Origin: an uncultured Opitutia bacterium
GTDB taxonomy: Bacteria; Verrucomicrobiota; Verrucomicrobiia; Opitutales; Opitutaceae
Assembly: GCA_903827245.1 (NCBI GenBank)
Contig: CAIKHO010000075.1
Location: 1-36,636 of the forward strand
DNA length: 36,636 bases
Reading direction: 5' to 3'
Shown: one piece after another, positions 24,056 through 31,600 of the stretch
Numbering within the stretch: position 1 is the stretch's first letter
How the letters are laid out: every line of letters starts with the position of its first letter
The notes under the pieces: generated by a model
What the model saw: the letters and a program-made list of their open reading frames with translations, nothing else
What the model was told of the DNA's origin: nothing
Databases searched by the model: none
Program-made: the position numbers and the translations under genes

Positions 24056-25894
24056 ATGTCGCCCTCGCTGCTTAACTTCCTGCTCACGGGGCTGCTGCTC
24101 GTGAACGGGTTGTTTTTGCCGGGTTATCTGCTCGGGCGCAGCGTTGCCTCGCCCGCCCCTTGGCTGAGCGCATTTCTTGGATCCGCCGTCATTCTCTTCG
24201 GCCTCGTGCTCGGGCTGGACGCACTGCATGTGCCACTCGGCCTCACCGCGCTCTCTGGCGGGCTGACGGTCGTCAACGGCCTGCTGCTGTGCGTCGCGGT
24301 CAAGGCAAAGCACGGAGCGGCAGGCCCGGCCGCGCCCATCGGGGAGATTTGGCCCCGCGGCTGGAACCGGCTCTGGCTGGTTCCGCCCGCCCTGGCCCTG
24401 GCCGCCGTCGCCGTGCGAGCCATCGTCGAGCCGCTCTCCGGCTACGACAATGTTTTCCGCTGGGATTTCCTCGCCCGGCAGATGCTGCAAACCGGCACGC
24501 TGTCCTTCTACCCGCCGGCCTCGGCCGCTGACTTCAACCTTTATGGCTGGTGCGATGGCATTCCCCCTCTGGTCCCCGTCCTCAATCTTTGGAGCTACCT
24601 CAGTGCGGGCCACGCCGCGACCCTGGCCACCACGCCGCGGGTCATGATCGAGGCCAGCTTGATTTTCCATGCGGTCTGGCGCCTTGCCCGCAGCGTGGGC
24701 AGTCCGTCGTCTGGCTGGCCGGCCACCGCCGCGCTGTCGGTCGCACCGCTCACGCTCTGGGGCGTGGCCATGGGCCAGGAGACTGGCCTCACCACGCTCA
24801 GCCTCGTGGCGATGTTTATTTTTATCGGCGAGTCCGATCGCGATGTGGGAAATGCCCGCCTTTTTTGGGCCGGCCTGGCGGCCGGGGCCGGCGCCCTCAG
24901 CCGGGAATACGGCCTTGCCTGGCCGCTCATCGGCCTCGCCACGCTGGCCTGGCAGGGCCGGTTCCGCCGGGACTGGAGGATTTTCGGCGCTACCGCCGCG
25001 CTCGTCGCCGCGCCTTGGTATCTGCGCAACTGGGTCCACACTGGAAACCCGTTTTTCAGTCACAACCTCGCCGGGATTTTCCCCGTGAATGCGGTGCATG
25101 CCGAGCTGATGCAGACGATCTCGGAACTCTACCGTATCGATCACAATCCCGAATTCCTGCCGTTCATCCTGCAGGTGCTCGCGGCCACCGGCGGGCTCAC
25201 CCTTGGTCTGGGCCTGTGGTCCGCCGGTCGGAGCGGCCGGCGGACCGCCCCCTTGCTGGCGGGTGCCCTGGTCGTCGCGGCCCTCTGCCTCTGGTCGGTC
25301 AGCCAGACTGCCGGGGGCTGGGTGTATGCGACACGCGTGCTCACACCCGCCCTCGCCCTCGCCGCGGTCCTGGCCGGGCCTCTGCTCGCCCGGGCGGGAG
25401 CCCGCACCTGGCTGGTGGCGGTTGCCTTCATTCCGTTGTCAGCGGATGCCGCGCTCCGGTCGCTCTATTTGCCCGGCGATCCGCTGGTCAGACCGTGGCA
25501 CCTTTCGCCCACCCGCTGGCACGACCTCGGCACCGTGATCGCCGCCAAGCAGGATCCGCGCTTGTGGTCCGCGCTCACGCGGCTGGTGGATCCGTTCGGC
25601 ATCATCGTGGATGATCCGGCCAGCCATGCGCTCCTCGCGGGCCAGGGTGCCCGGGCCGTGCCGTTCACCAGCCCCGAGGTGGCGGTCATGTTCGAGGCCG
25701 GCCGGCCCTTCGCCGCCACGGCCGCGGCCCTCCGCGCCGAGGGCCTGCGCTTCGTCCTGCTCGCACCGCATAGCTTGCATCTCGCCCGGTTCGCGGCGAA
25801 AAATTCCTTCCTGAGTGAACTGCAAGCGCATCACGATCCGGTCCTGAACCGCGGCGATTTCCTGCTCTACGATTTGCAGCTGATCACGCCGTGA
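24056..25894 (+). CDS. Polytopic GT-C-like membrane protein
   Basis: 612 residues from the ATG at 24056, directly before a strongly hydrophobic N terminus (MSPSLLNFLLTGLLLVNGLF). It has more than ten helices across residues 5-470. The loop after the fourth helix has VEPLSGYDNVFRWDFLARQM, with Asp131 and Asp137, then a DGIPPLVP segment, as in GT39-like or other GT-C enzymes. The C-terminal 120 residues are a soluble domain (GIIVDDPASHALLAGQGARA). The 163-bp gap upstream shows no clear signal. The stop overlaps the GTG start of the next gene. Confidence 0.62.
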   Translation: MSPSLLNFLLTGLLLVNGLFLPGYLLGRSVASPAPWLSAFLGSAVILFGLVLGLDALHVPLGLTALSGGLTVVNGLLLCVAVKAKHGAAGPAAPIGEIWPRGWNRLWLVPPALALAAVAVRAIVEPLSGYDNVFRWDFLARQMLQTGTLSFYPPASAADFNLYGWCDGIPPLVPVLNLWSYLSAGHAATLATTPRVMIEASLIFHAVWRLARSVGSPSSGWPATAALSVAPLTLWGVAMGQETGLTTLSLVAMFIFIGESDRDVGNARLFWAGLAAGAGALSREYGLAWPLIGLATLAWQGRFRRDWRIFGATAALVAAPWYLRNWVHTGNPFFSHNLAGIFPVNAVHAELMQTISELYRIDHNPEFLPFILQVLAATGGLTLGLGLWSAGRSGRRTAPLLAGALVVAALCLWSVSQTAGGWVYATRVLTPALALAAVLAGPLLARAGARTWLVAVAFIPLSADAALRSLYLPGDPLVRPWHLSPTRWHDLGTVIAAKQDPRLWSALTRLVDPFGIIVDDPASHALLAGQGARAVPFTSPEVAVMFEAGRPFAATAAALRAEGLRFVLLAPHSLHLARFAAKNSFLSELQAHHDPVLNRGDFLLYDLQLITP

Positions 25895-27216
25895 GCACTG
25901 TCCAGCCTCCCTCCTTCCGCCCGGCGCCCGTCCCGCTGCTCGCCGGGGCCGCGGCCGCGGCGGCGGCATGGCTTTGGACCTGCGTGTGCCGTTATCCGCT
26001 CCACGACTGGAATGAGCTGCGCCTCGCGCCCAGCCTGATGTGGACCGCCGGCATTAATCCCTATCCCGGCCCGGCCGGGGGTCCGGTGACCACGTGGGTC
26101 TATGGCCCCGTGCCGATCCTGCTGCAACTGCCCGCGGCCCTCGCAACCAGCGCCGTGGCGGCCATGATGATCGCCGCGGTGATCAACCTCCTGGTGGCCC
26201 TCGTGCCGCTCGGGTTCGCCTTGCGGGCGCAAGCCGGAGCCGGGACGGGCGGATCTGCCCGGGCTTGGGCCTTCCTCCTCGCCATTGCCGCCTGGCCGGC
26301 GGTCAACCTGATTTTCTGCCAGGCCGACAACGCCGCGCTCGCATTCGGCCTGGCCTCGATCGCGCTTTTGTCCGGAGCCGGGTCACGCGATTCCCGGCGC
26401 CTGTGGCTGGCCGCGGCCGCCGCGACCCTCGCGCTCTGGTCCAAGCAAACCGAGGTCGGCCCGGTGCTGGGCCAGCTGGCCTACCTCGCGATCCGCCGCG
26501 GCTGGCGCGAGTCAGCCGTGCAACTCGGACGCTGCGCGGCCGCCGGCGGCCTGGCCGGGATTTTTTTCTGCGCGTGCTTCGGTGCGGAGGGGCTGGCCTA
26601 CAACATGTTCGTCCTCCCCGGCGCATTTCCCTGGATCCCGCTCGGCGTGAAGATCGCCGATCCAATTTTCCGCCTGCACGTGCTCGGCTACTTCACCGCC
26701 TACCTGGCCGCGCCCTTGCTGCTGCTGCTCCGCCACCGGCGGGCCGTGTTCCAGCGGGAAAGCGCCGTGCTGCTGCCGGCGCTCGTCTTTCTCTTTTCGG
26801 TGCCCTTCAACCTCACGGGATTCCTCACGATCGGCGGCAACGTCAATTCCTGGCACGCCGCCGTCTACTTGCTGCCGGCCGCCGCGCTCGGTCTGGCGCA
26901 ACGCCCGAACCTGGCGGCGGCCTTCCTCGCCGCCGGGCTTTGCTTCCAGGTCGCCATCGAATGGCCGCTGCGGTGGCGCCCCGCGCTCACCGGGCTGCGC
27001 CAGGGCGAGGCCTTGGCCGCGCAACTGCCCGGCCAGGTCTACTTTCCCTGGAATCCGCTGCCCGCCTTCTTCGCAGACCGGCGCTTCGACCACGCCGAGG
27101 ACGGCTTGCAGACCCGTGCCGCCGCGGGCCGGCCTGTGCCAGCAGCGGTCGTGCGGGCCTACCTGCCGCCGCAGCTTTGCGTGGTGGCCTATCACGGCTC
27201 GGGCGTGGACGGCTAG
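25891..27216 (+). CDS. Polytopic GT-C-like membrane protein, possible premature stop
   Basis: 441 residues. The start is a GTG at 25891 overlapping the previous stop (GTGA). About ten helices are predicted. After the first comes PLHDWNELRLAPSLMWTAG, with Asp39 and Glu42 as the acidic loop, then an NPYP segment and a WVYGPVPILLQLP segment, as in several bacterial GT-C families. It is the shortest of the GT-C set and has little soluble tail. The TAG at 27214-27216 is followed in frame by 26 further sense codons, which read like the natural C terminus (see 27217-27297). The function inferred is sugar transfer from a lipid donor. Confidence 0.62.
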   Translation: MSTVQPPSFRPAPVPLLAGAAAAAAAWLWTCVCRYPLHDWNELRLAPSLMWTAGINPYPGPAGGPVTTWVYGPVPILLQLPAALATSAVAAMMIAAVINLLVALVPLGFALRAQAGAGTGGSARAWAFLLAIAAWPAVNLIFCQADNAALAFGLASIALLSGAGSRDSRRLWLAAAAATLALWSKQTEVGPVLGQLAYLAIRRGWRESAVQLGRCAAAGGLAGIFFCACFGAEGLAYNMFVLPGAFPWIPLGVKIADPIFRLHVLGYFTAYLAAPLLLLLRHRRAVFQRESAVLLPALVFLFSVPFNLTGFLTIGGNVNSWHAAVYLLPAAALGLAQRPNLAAAFLAAGLCFQVAIEWPLRWRPALTGLRQGEALAAQLPGQVYFPWNPLPAFFADRRFDHAEDGLQTRAAAGRPVPAAVVRAYLPPQLCVVAYHGSGVDG

Positions 27217-27297
27217 GTGCGCCGCTTGATACCGCCCTCCGCGCACCGCGACCAGTTCTTCGAATGGACCCTCTGGTCCTGGACACCCGCCAAGTAG
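27217..27297 (+). other. In-frame continuation past the TAG stop of the preceding gene
   Basis: The frame of the preceding gene continues for 26 codons after TAG (27214-27216): VRRLIPPSAHRDQFFEWTLW, then SWTPAK and a TAG at 27295-27297. The aromatic, protein-like composition suggests a former C terminus cut off by a nonsense change, a sequencing error, or rare readthrough. The remaining 27298-27535 shows no gene that I can support. Confidence 0.4.
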
Positions 27298-27535
27298 CAC
27301 AGCGCGGATCATCGGGTTTCGCGCCCCGGCCTGCCGTCCCCGCGCCACCCGTTGGCTGGCCGTCACCAGCCGACAAGCGTCAGCCCCGGATTCCTCCGCG
27401 CGCAACCACCCAAGCCCAGCGTCAACTATTAGCTGACATTTACCCGAGTCCCGCTGCCATTGGTCTGTCCCGCGAAACGCGATAAGCGGCCTCCGGCACG
27501 GCTTTTTGGTTTACCGGCCTCGCCCCGCCGCCATC

Positions 27536-28495
27536 ATGGCGGTGATGCCCTCGGAGCCACTGCCCGCCATCGCCATCGTAATCCCGGTTTTCAATGAGGA
27601 GGCGGTCCTGCCCGAGCTGGTGTCGCGGCTCACCGCGATGTTCGACTCCCGCCGCGACTGCCGCTGGTCGGCCATCCTGGTCAACGACGGCAGCCGCGAC
27701 CGCACCGTGGAAATCCTGCTCGCCACGCACGCCCGCGACCCGCGTTTCAAGCTCATCGAGCTCTCCCGCAATTTCGGGTTCCAAAGCGCGCTCGCCGCCG
27801 GTCTCGTGGCCGCCGCGGGCGCCGACGCGGTCGTCACCATGGATGCCGATTTGCAGGATCCGCCCGAGGTGATTCCGGAACTCGTCGACGCCTGGCGCGG
27901 CGGCGCCGAGGTGGTGCGCGCGGTGCGCCGCAGCCGCAGCGAGACCGGGTTGCGCCGGCTGGCCTTCGATCTGTTTCACAAGCTCTTCAGCGCGCTCAGC
28001 GCCTACCCCGTCGAGCCGAACTCGGGGACGTTCGGCCTGCTGGGACGCGCGGCGCTCGAGGCGTTCAACCGCCTGCCGGAGCGCCATCGTTTCTTCCCGG
28101 GCCTGCGCGCCTGGGTGGGCTTTGCGCGCGCGGACGTGCCCTACGACCGGCAGGAGCGGGCGGCCGGCCAGCCGCAACAGACCCTGCACCGCCTGATCCG
28201 CTACGCGGCCGACGGCATCTTCAGTTTTTCCTACCTGCCGCTGCGTGTCCTCACCGGGTTCGGTGTGTTTGTCGCCTTCATGGGCTTTGCCGCCGCGGTG
28301 TTCTACGCCGCGCGGCGGATCCTGGTCATTGAAACCGCCCCGACGGGTTACACCACCCTCGTCACCCTGCTGCTGTTCATCGGCGGCGTGCAGCTCATCG
28401 GCATCGGCGTGCTCGGGGAATATCTCGGCCGGGTCTACGACGAGGTGAAGCAACGGCCCAACTTCATCGTGAAGAAGAGGACCGGCCTTGATTAA
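27536..28495 (+). CDS. GT2 polyprenyl-phosphate glycosyltransferase with two TM helices (GtrB/ArnC-like)
   Basis: 319 residues from the ATG at 27536 (or 316 from 27545). GT2 motifs: IAIVIPVFNEE (12-22), VNDGSRDRT (49-57), SRNFGFQSALAAGL (77-90), VVTMDADLQDPPE with Asp103-Ala-Asp105, and the TFGLLGR and RHRFFPGLRAWVGF segments typical of the GtrB/ArnC/DPM group. Two C-terminal helices (about 236-256 and 270-292) end in LGEYLGRVYDEVKQRPNFIV, the standard ending of this subgroup. It makes polyprenyl-phosphate hexose (or Ara4N-like sugar) in the inner membrane. The stop overlaps the next start by 8 bp, so it is coupled to the GT-C gene downstream. Confidence 0.92.
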   Translation: MAVMPSEPLPAIAIVIPVFNEEAVLPELVSRLTAMFDSRRDCRWSAILVNDGSRDRTVEILLATHARDPRFKLIELSRNFGFQSALAAGLVAAAGADAVVTMDADLQDPPEVIPELVDAWRGGAEVVRAVRRSRSETGLRRLAFDLFHKLFSALSAYPVEPNSGTFGLLGRAALEAFNRLPERHRFFPGLRAWVGFARADVPYDRQERAAGQPQQTLHRLIRYAADGIFSFSYLPLRVLTGFGVFVAFMGFAAAVFYAARRILVIETAPTGYTTLVTLLLFIGGVQLIGIGVLGEYLGRVYDEVKQRPNFIVKKRTGLD

Positions 28496-30683
28496 GCGTG
28501 CGCTTTCTTGGACCGCCCTCGCCGGGCTGGCGGCCGTCCTGGCCCTCGCCGGATTCTGGCTGCTCTTCAGCACCTTCCTGATTTACGACGACGAAGGCTA
28601 TGTGCTCCTGTCGCTGAAGAATTTTTCGCTCTACGGCCACCTCTACGACCGAGTCTACACCCAGTACGGGCCGTTCGTCTACCTGCTCTACGACGCCCTG
28701 CACCGGGTGTTCGGATTCGGGTTCTCCAACACGGCGGGCCGCTGGATCACCCTCATCAACTGGCTCGGGGCGGCGGCGGTGTGCGCAACCCTCGTGGCGC
28801 GGCAGACGCGCTCCGTGCTCTGGACCGCCTTCACGCTCGCCGGCGTCTTCACCTACCTTTGGGTGATGATCAACGAGCCGGTTCATCCCGGCGGCCTGCT
28901 CGCGCTGCTGGTGGCGCTCGGCGCGTGGGCGGGATCCGAAGCTTGGACCGCCGGACGCTATGAACGGTTCGCCGTCACGGTCGCGTCCATTGGCGCGGCG
29001 CTCACGTTCACCAAGATCAACGTCGGGGTGTTTTTCCTCGGGGCCGCGTTTGTCTGGCTGGCGGTCAACACCACGCCGCCCCGCGCCGCGCGCACCCTGG
29101 CGTGGCTGGCTGCGGCGGGTTGCGCGGCGCTTCCGTTCGGGCTCATGCGCACGCTTTTTGCCGAGCCATGGGTGCGGCTTTTCGCCCTGGTCTTCAGCGG
29201 CGGGGCGCTGGCCGCGCTCCTGGCCGCGCGGGTTGTGGCCCGGCCGGTTGTCACGGCGCGTGTCTGGACCTGGTTCGCGGGCGCACTCCTGGCCGCGTCC
29301 GCGCTGATCGCCGCCGGCACCCTCGCCCGCGGCACCAGCCTGCGCGGGCTCGTCGACGGCGTGGTGTTCGAGCCCATGAAGCATCCGGGGGTTTACTTCT
29401 TCGCGATGAACTGGCGCATCGGCACCGGCCTGCTGGCACTCGCGTCGCTCGCGCTCGCCTCCGGGGCCATGCGCGCCGGCTGGCAAACGGAGGCATGGTT
29501 CCGCCAGTTTGCCGCGGCCGCGCGGCTCGCCGCGGGTGCCGTGTTTCTTTGCACCCCCTTGCAGATCATTCCCACCAGCCTCGCGGCCTGGGGCATGTGC
29601 TATGGCGTGACGCTCGCCTGGCTGTTTGTGGTGCCGTTGCGAGACGACGACCGCCACGCCCCGGTGCGCGCGTGGGTCGCACTCGTGCTGGTCTTTGAGT
29701 TTCTGCACGCCTTCCCGGTTGCAGGCACGCAGGTCAATTGGGGCACTTTTCTCTGGGTGCCGCTGCTGGCCCTCGGGCTGCACGACGCCGCGCCCGTGTG
29801 GCAGGGCTGGCTCGGCCGGTGGAGTCGCTGCGCTTCCATCGCCGGCACGATCTTCATTGTCGCCGTAACGGTCACGATGCCCTGGCAGCTGGGTAAGATC
29901 GGGCGGTCGCACTACACGTCCAATCAGCCGCTCGGTGTGGCGGGCGCCGAGAATATCCGGCCGTCGAACGACATCGTTTATGCCGTCCGGATCATGTGCG
30001 AGAATCTGCGCGCCCACGCCGACCTGCTCTTCAGCTTTCCCGGCCTCTACAGCGCCAACCTCTGGACCGGACTGCCCACGCCGACCCTCGCCAATGCCAC
30101 GCATTGGTTCTCCCTGCTTTCACCCGCGCAGCAGCAGGAGATCATCGGCCGGCTCGCCGAATCGCCGCGCGCGGCGCTGCTGGTCCAGCGCGACGTGCTC
30201 GACTACCTCGCCAAGACGGGCTTCGCCACCACCGGGCCGCTCCACGACTGGCTGATGGCGAATTTCGAAAAGGCCTTCGCCCTGGACGGCTATGAATTGT
30301 GGCTCCAACGCGGCCGCAGGATCGCCGCGTTCTCCACCGCGCGCCGGCTGCCCGCGACTGCCGCCGGCCAGGAATTGGTCGTAACCCTGGCCGCCCCCGA
30401 CCGCCCGATCGCGCGGGTCGAACTCTGCGACTACGACGCCCCCGCTCTGCCTCTCTACAACTTCGCCGCGGAAGATACGGTCATGTCGCTTCAGCCTGTC
30501 ACGCTTGCGGGCGACCCGGTCCAGGTGCCCGGCCCCGTTCAGCTGCCGCTGACCCTCGCGGGCCCGGCGCGATTGACGCTGCACTACCCGTCGGAGGCGG
30601 CGCAGGTGGCGCGCGGCCACGGCTTGATCGTCCTGCGCGATGCGTCGGGCGCCGTGATCGCCGAGGCGCGGGTACTCGACTGA
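28488..30683 (+). CDS. Large polytopic GT-C-like membrane protein
   Basis: 731 residues from a TTG at 28488, inside the end of the GT2 gene. This is one of the few starts here with a Shine-Dalgarno-like sequence (AAGAGGA about 6 nt upstream). Helix 1 (8-30) is followed by IYDDEGYVLLSLKNFSLYGH with Asp34-Asp35-Glu36, then YTQYGPFVYLLYD; this is the GT-C acidic loop. About ten to twelve helices reach residue about 470. The last 250 residues are soluble and periplasmic, with beta-rich segments (VVTLAAPDRPIARVELCDYD). The coupled GT2 enzyme is the natural candidate to provide its lipid-linked sugar. Confidence 0.68.
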   Translation: MIKRALSWTALAGLAAVLALAGFWLLFSTFLIYDDEGYVLLSLKNFSLYGHLYDRVYTQYGPFVYLLYDALHRVFGFGFSNTAGRWITLINWLGAAAVCATLVARQTRSVLWTAFTLAGVFTYLWVMINEPVHPGGLLALLVALGAWAGSEAWTAGRYERFAVTVASIGAALTFTKINVGVFFLGAAFVWLAVNTTPPRAARTLAWLAAAGCAALPFGLMRTLFAEPWVRLFALVFSGGALAALLAARVVARPVVTARVWTWFAGALLAASALIAAGTLARGTSLRGLVDGVVFEPMKHPGVYFFAMNWRIGTGLLALASLALASGAMRAGWQTEAWFRQFAAAARLAAGAVFLCTPLQIIPTSLAAWGMCYGVTLAWLFVVPLRDDDRHAPVRAWVALVLVFEFLHAFPVAGTQVNWGTFLWVPLLALGLHDAAPVWQGWLGRWSRCASIAGTIFIVAVTVTMPWQLGKIGRSHYTSNQPLGVAGAENIRPSNDIVYAVRIMCENLRAHADLLFSFPGLYSANLWTGLPTPTLANATHWFSLLSPAQQQEIIGRLAESPRAALLVQRDVLDYLAKTGFATTGPLHDWLMANFEKAFALDGYELWLQRGRRIAAFSTARRLPATAAGQELVVTLAAPDRPIARVELCDYDAPALPLYNFAAEDTVMSLQPVTLAGDPVQVPGPVQLPLTLAGPARLTLHYPSEAAQVARGHGLIVLRDASGAVIAEARVLD

Positions 30684-30695
30684 ATCGATCGGCTG

Positions 30696-30755
30696 GTAGT
30701 CCGCGAGCTTGCTCGCACCCGGGCGTTCCAAAGCACCTGCAAGCAGGCGGACTGC
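30696..30755. repeat. REP-like inverted pair, family 4
   Basis: Left unit (+): GTAG-TCC-GCGAGC-TT-GCTCGC at 30696-30716. Right unit (-): GCAG-TCCG-CCTGC-TT-GCAGG over 30755-30736. The units share AGTCCG and a TT loop and face each other. They lie between convergent genes (stops at 30683 and 30785) and could also terminate transcription from both sides. Confidence 0.7.
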
Positions 30756-30784
30756 CGATTGCGTCCGAGTAAACCGAAAATGCC

Positions 30785-31537
30785 CTAGCCCCGGCGGCGC
30801 GCGACTAGCAGGAGGCTGACGCCGAAGGGAAACGGCACGCGTACCTTCGCGAGGCCGACAAAGACCGCCTGCAGCAATCCATTCAGCCATGCGGGCGGCA
30901 CCTTGTCCTCCGTGCGGGCCCCTCCCGCGGTCGACGCCACGCCGCGCCGCGCGGTCAGGCGGCGCCACTTTCGGACCAGCCAGACTGCCGGATAAACAAC
31001 CACGTTCGTGTAATTGACGTGCAGGATCTCCCATGGCCCGGCCGGAAAAAGCGCGCGGAGCTGGGCCCGGTCATAACGGCGGTAGTGATGGAGGGCCTCG
31101 TCCCAGTCGCTCCAGAGCGCCATGCTCGCCGGCACGGTGACAACGGCGAGCCCGCCGGGTTTGAGCAGGCGGTGGAATCCGTTCACGACCGCGGCGGCGT
31201 CGGGCACATGCTCGAGGACATCGAGGGCCGTCACGTAGTCGAGCGAGCCATCCGGCAGCGGCACGCGATCACCCGCCAGGCTGAGGATCTGGTCGGCGCG
31301 AAACCGGGTGCGCAGCAGGCGCAGCGCCTCCTCGTGGTCGTCGAGCACGAGGACCCGGCAGTGCGGCTCCATCTCGAGCGCGAAGCGTCCCGTGCCGGCG
31401 CCGCAGTCGAGCAGCACCTGTCCGGCCCGCGGCGGACCGCAGCGCGCCAGCCACCAGCGGACCATCACGCGTTTGCCCGCGTAGTACCAATGCGTGCGCT
31501 CGACGGCGTCGAGGTTGGCGTATTCTTCGGCATCCAT
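30785..31537 (-). CDS. Class I SAM-dependent methyltransferase
   Basis: 250 residues. Methyltransf_11/23-type fold: motif I VLLDCGAGTGRFALEME (41-57), acidic end of strand 2 VLVLDDHEE, motif II region YVTALDVLEHVPDAAAVV (101-118), and LKPGGLAVVTVP (125-136). An N-terminal DAEEYANLDAVERTHWYYAGKR helix and a hydrophobic C-terminal stretch (LNGLLQAVFVGLAKVRVPFPFGVSLLLV) suggest loose membrane association. This architecture is common among methyltransferases in polysaccharide or lipid-linked glycan clusters. It could methylate a sugar or the lipid carrier made by the neighbouring genes (inference). It is divergent from the GT39-like gene at 31601; promoters for both should lie in 31538-31600. Confidence 0.82.
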   Translation of the reverse strand: MDAEEYANLDAVERTHWYYAGKRVMVRWWLARCGPPRAGQVLLDCGAGTGRFALEMEPHCRVLVLDDHEEALRLLRTRFRADQILSLAGDRVPLPDGSLDYVTALDVLEHVPDAAAVVNGFHRLLKPGGLAVVTVPASMALWSDWDEALHHYRRYDRAQLRALFPAGPWEILHVNYTNVVVYPAVWLVRKWRRLTARRGVASTAGGARTEDKVPPAWLNGLLQAVFVGLAKVRVPFPFGVSLLLVARRRG

Positions 31538-31600
31538 GGTCGGGCGGTTCGTCCTTGAGGCGAGGGTCGTTTCCGGGCGATAGTCTGTCCACTTTTATTC

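Noticed and set aside
28464-30104. 546-codon minus-strand frame opposite a GT-C gene
   Set aside because: Its composition (Arg/Gly/Glu-rich, no hydrophobic core) is that of an antisense frame of a GC-rich membrane protein gene.
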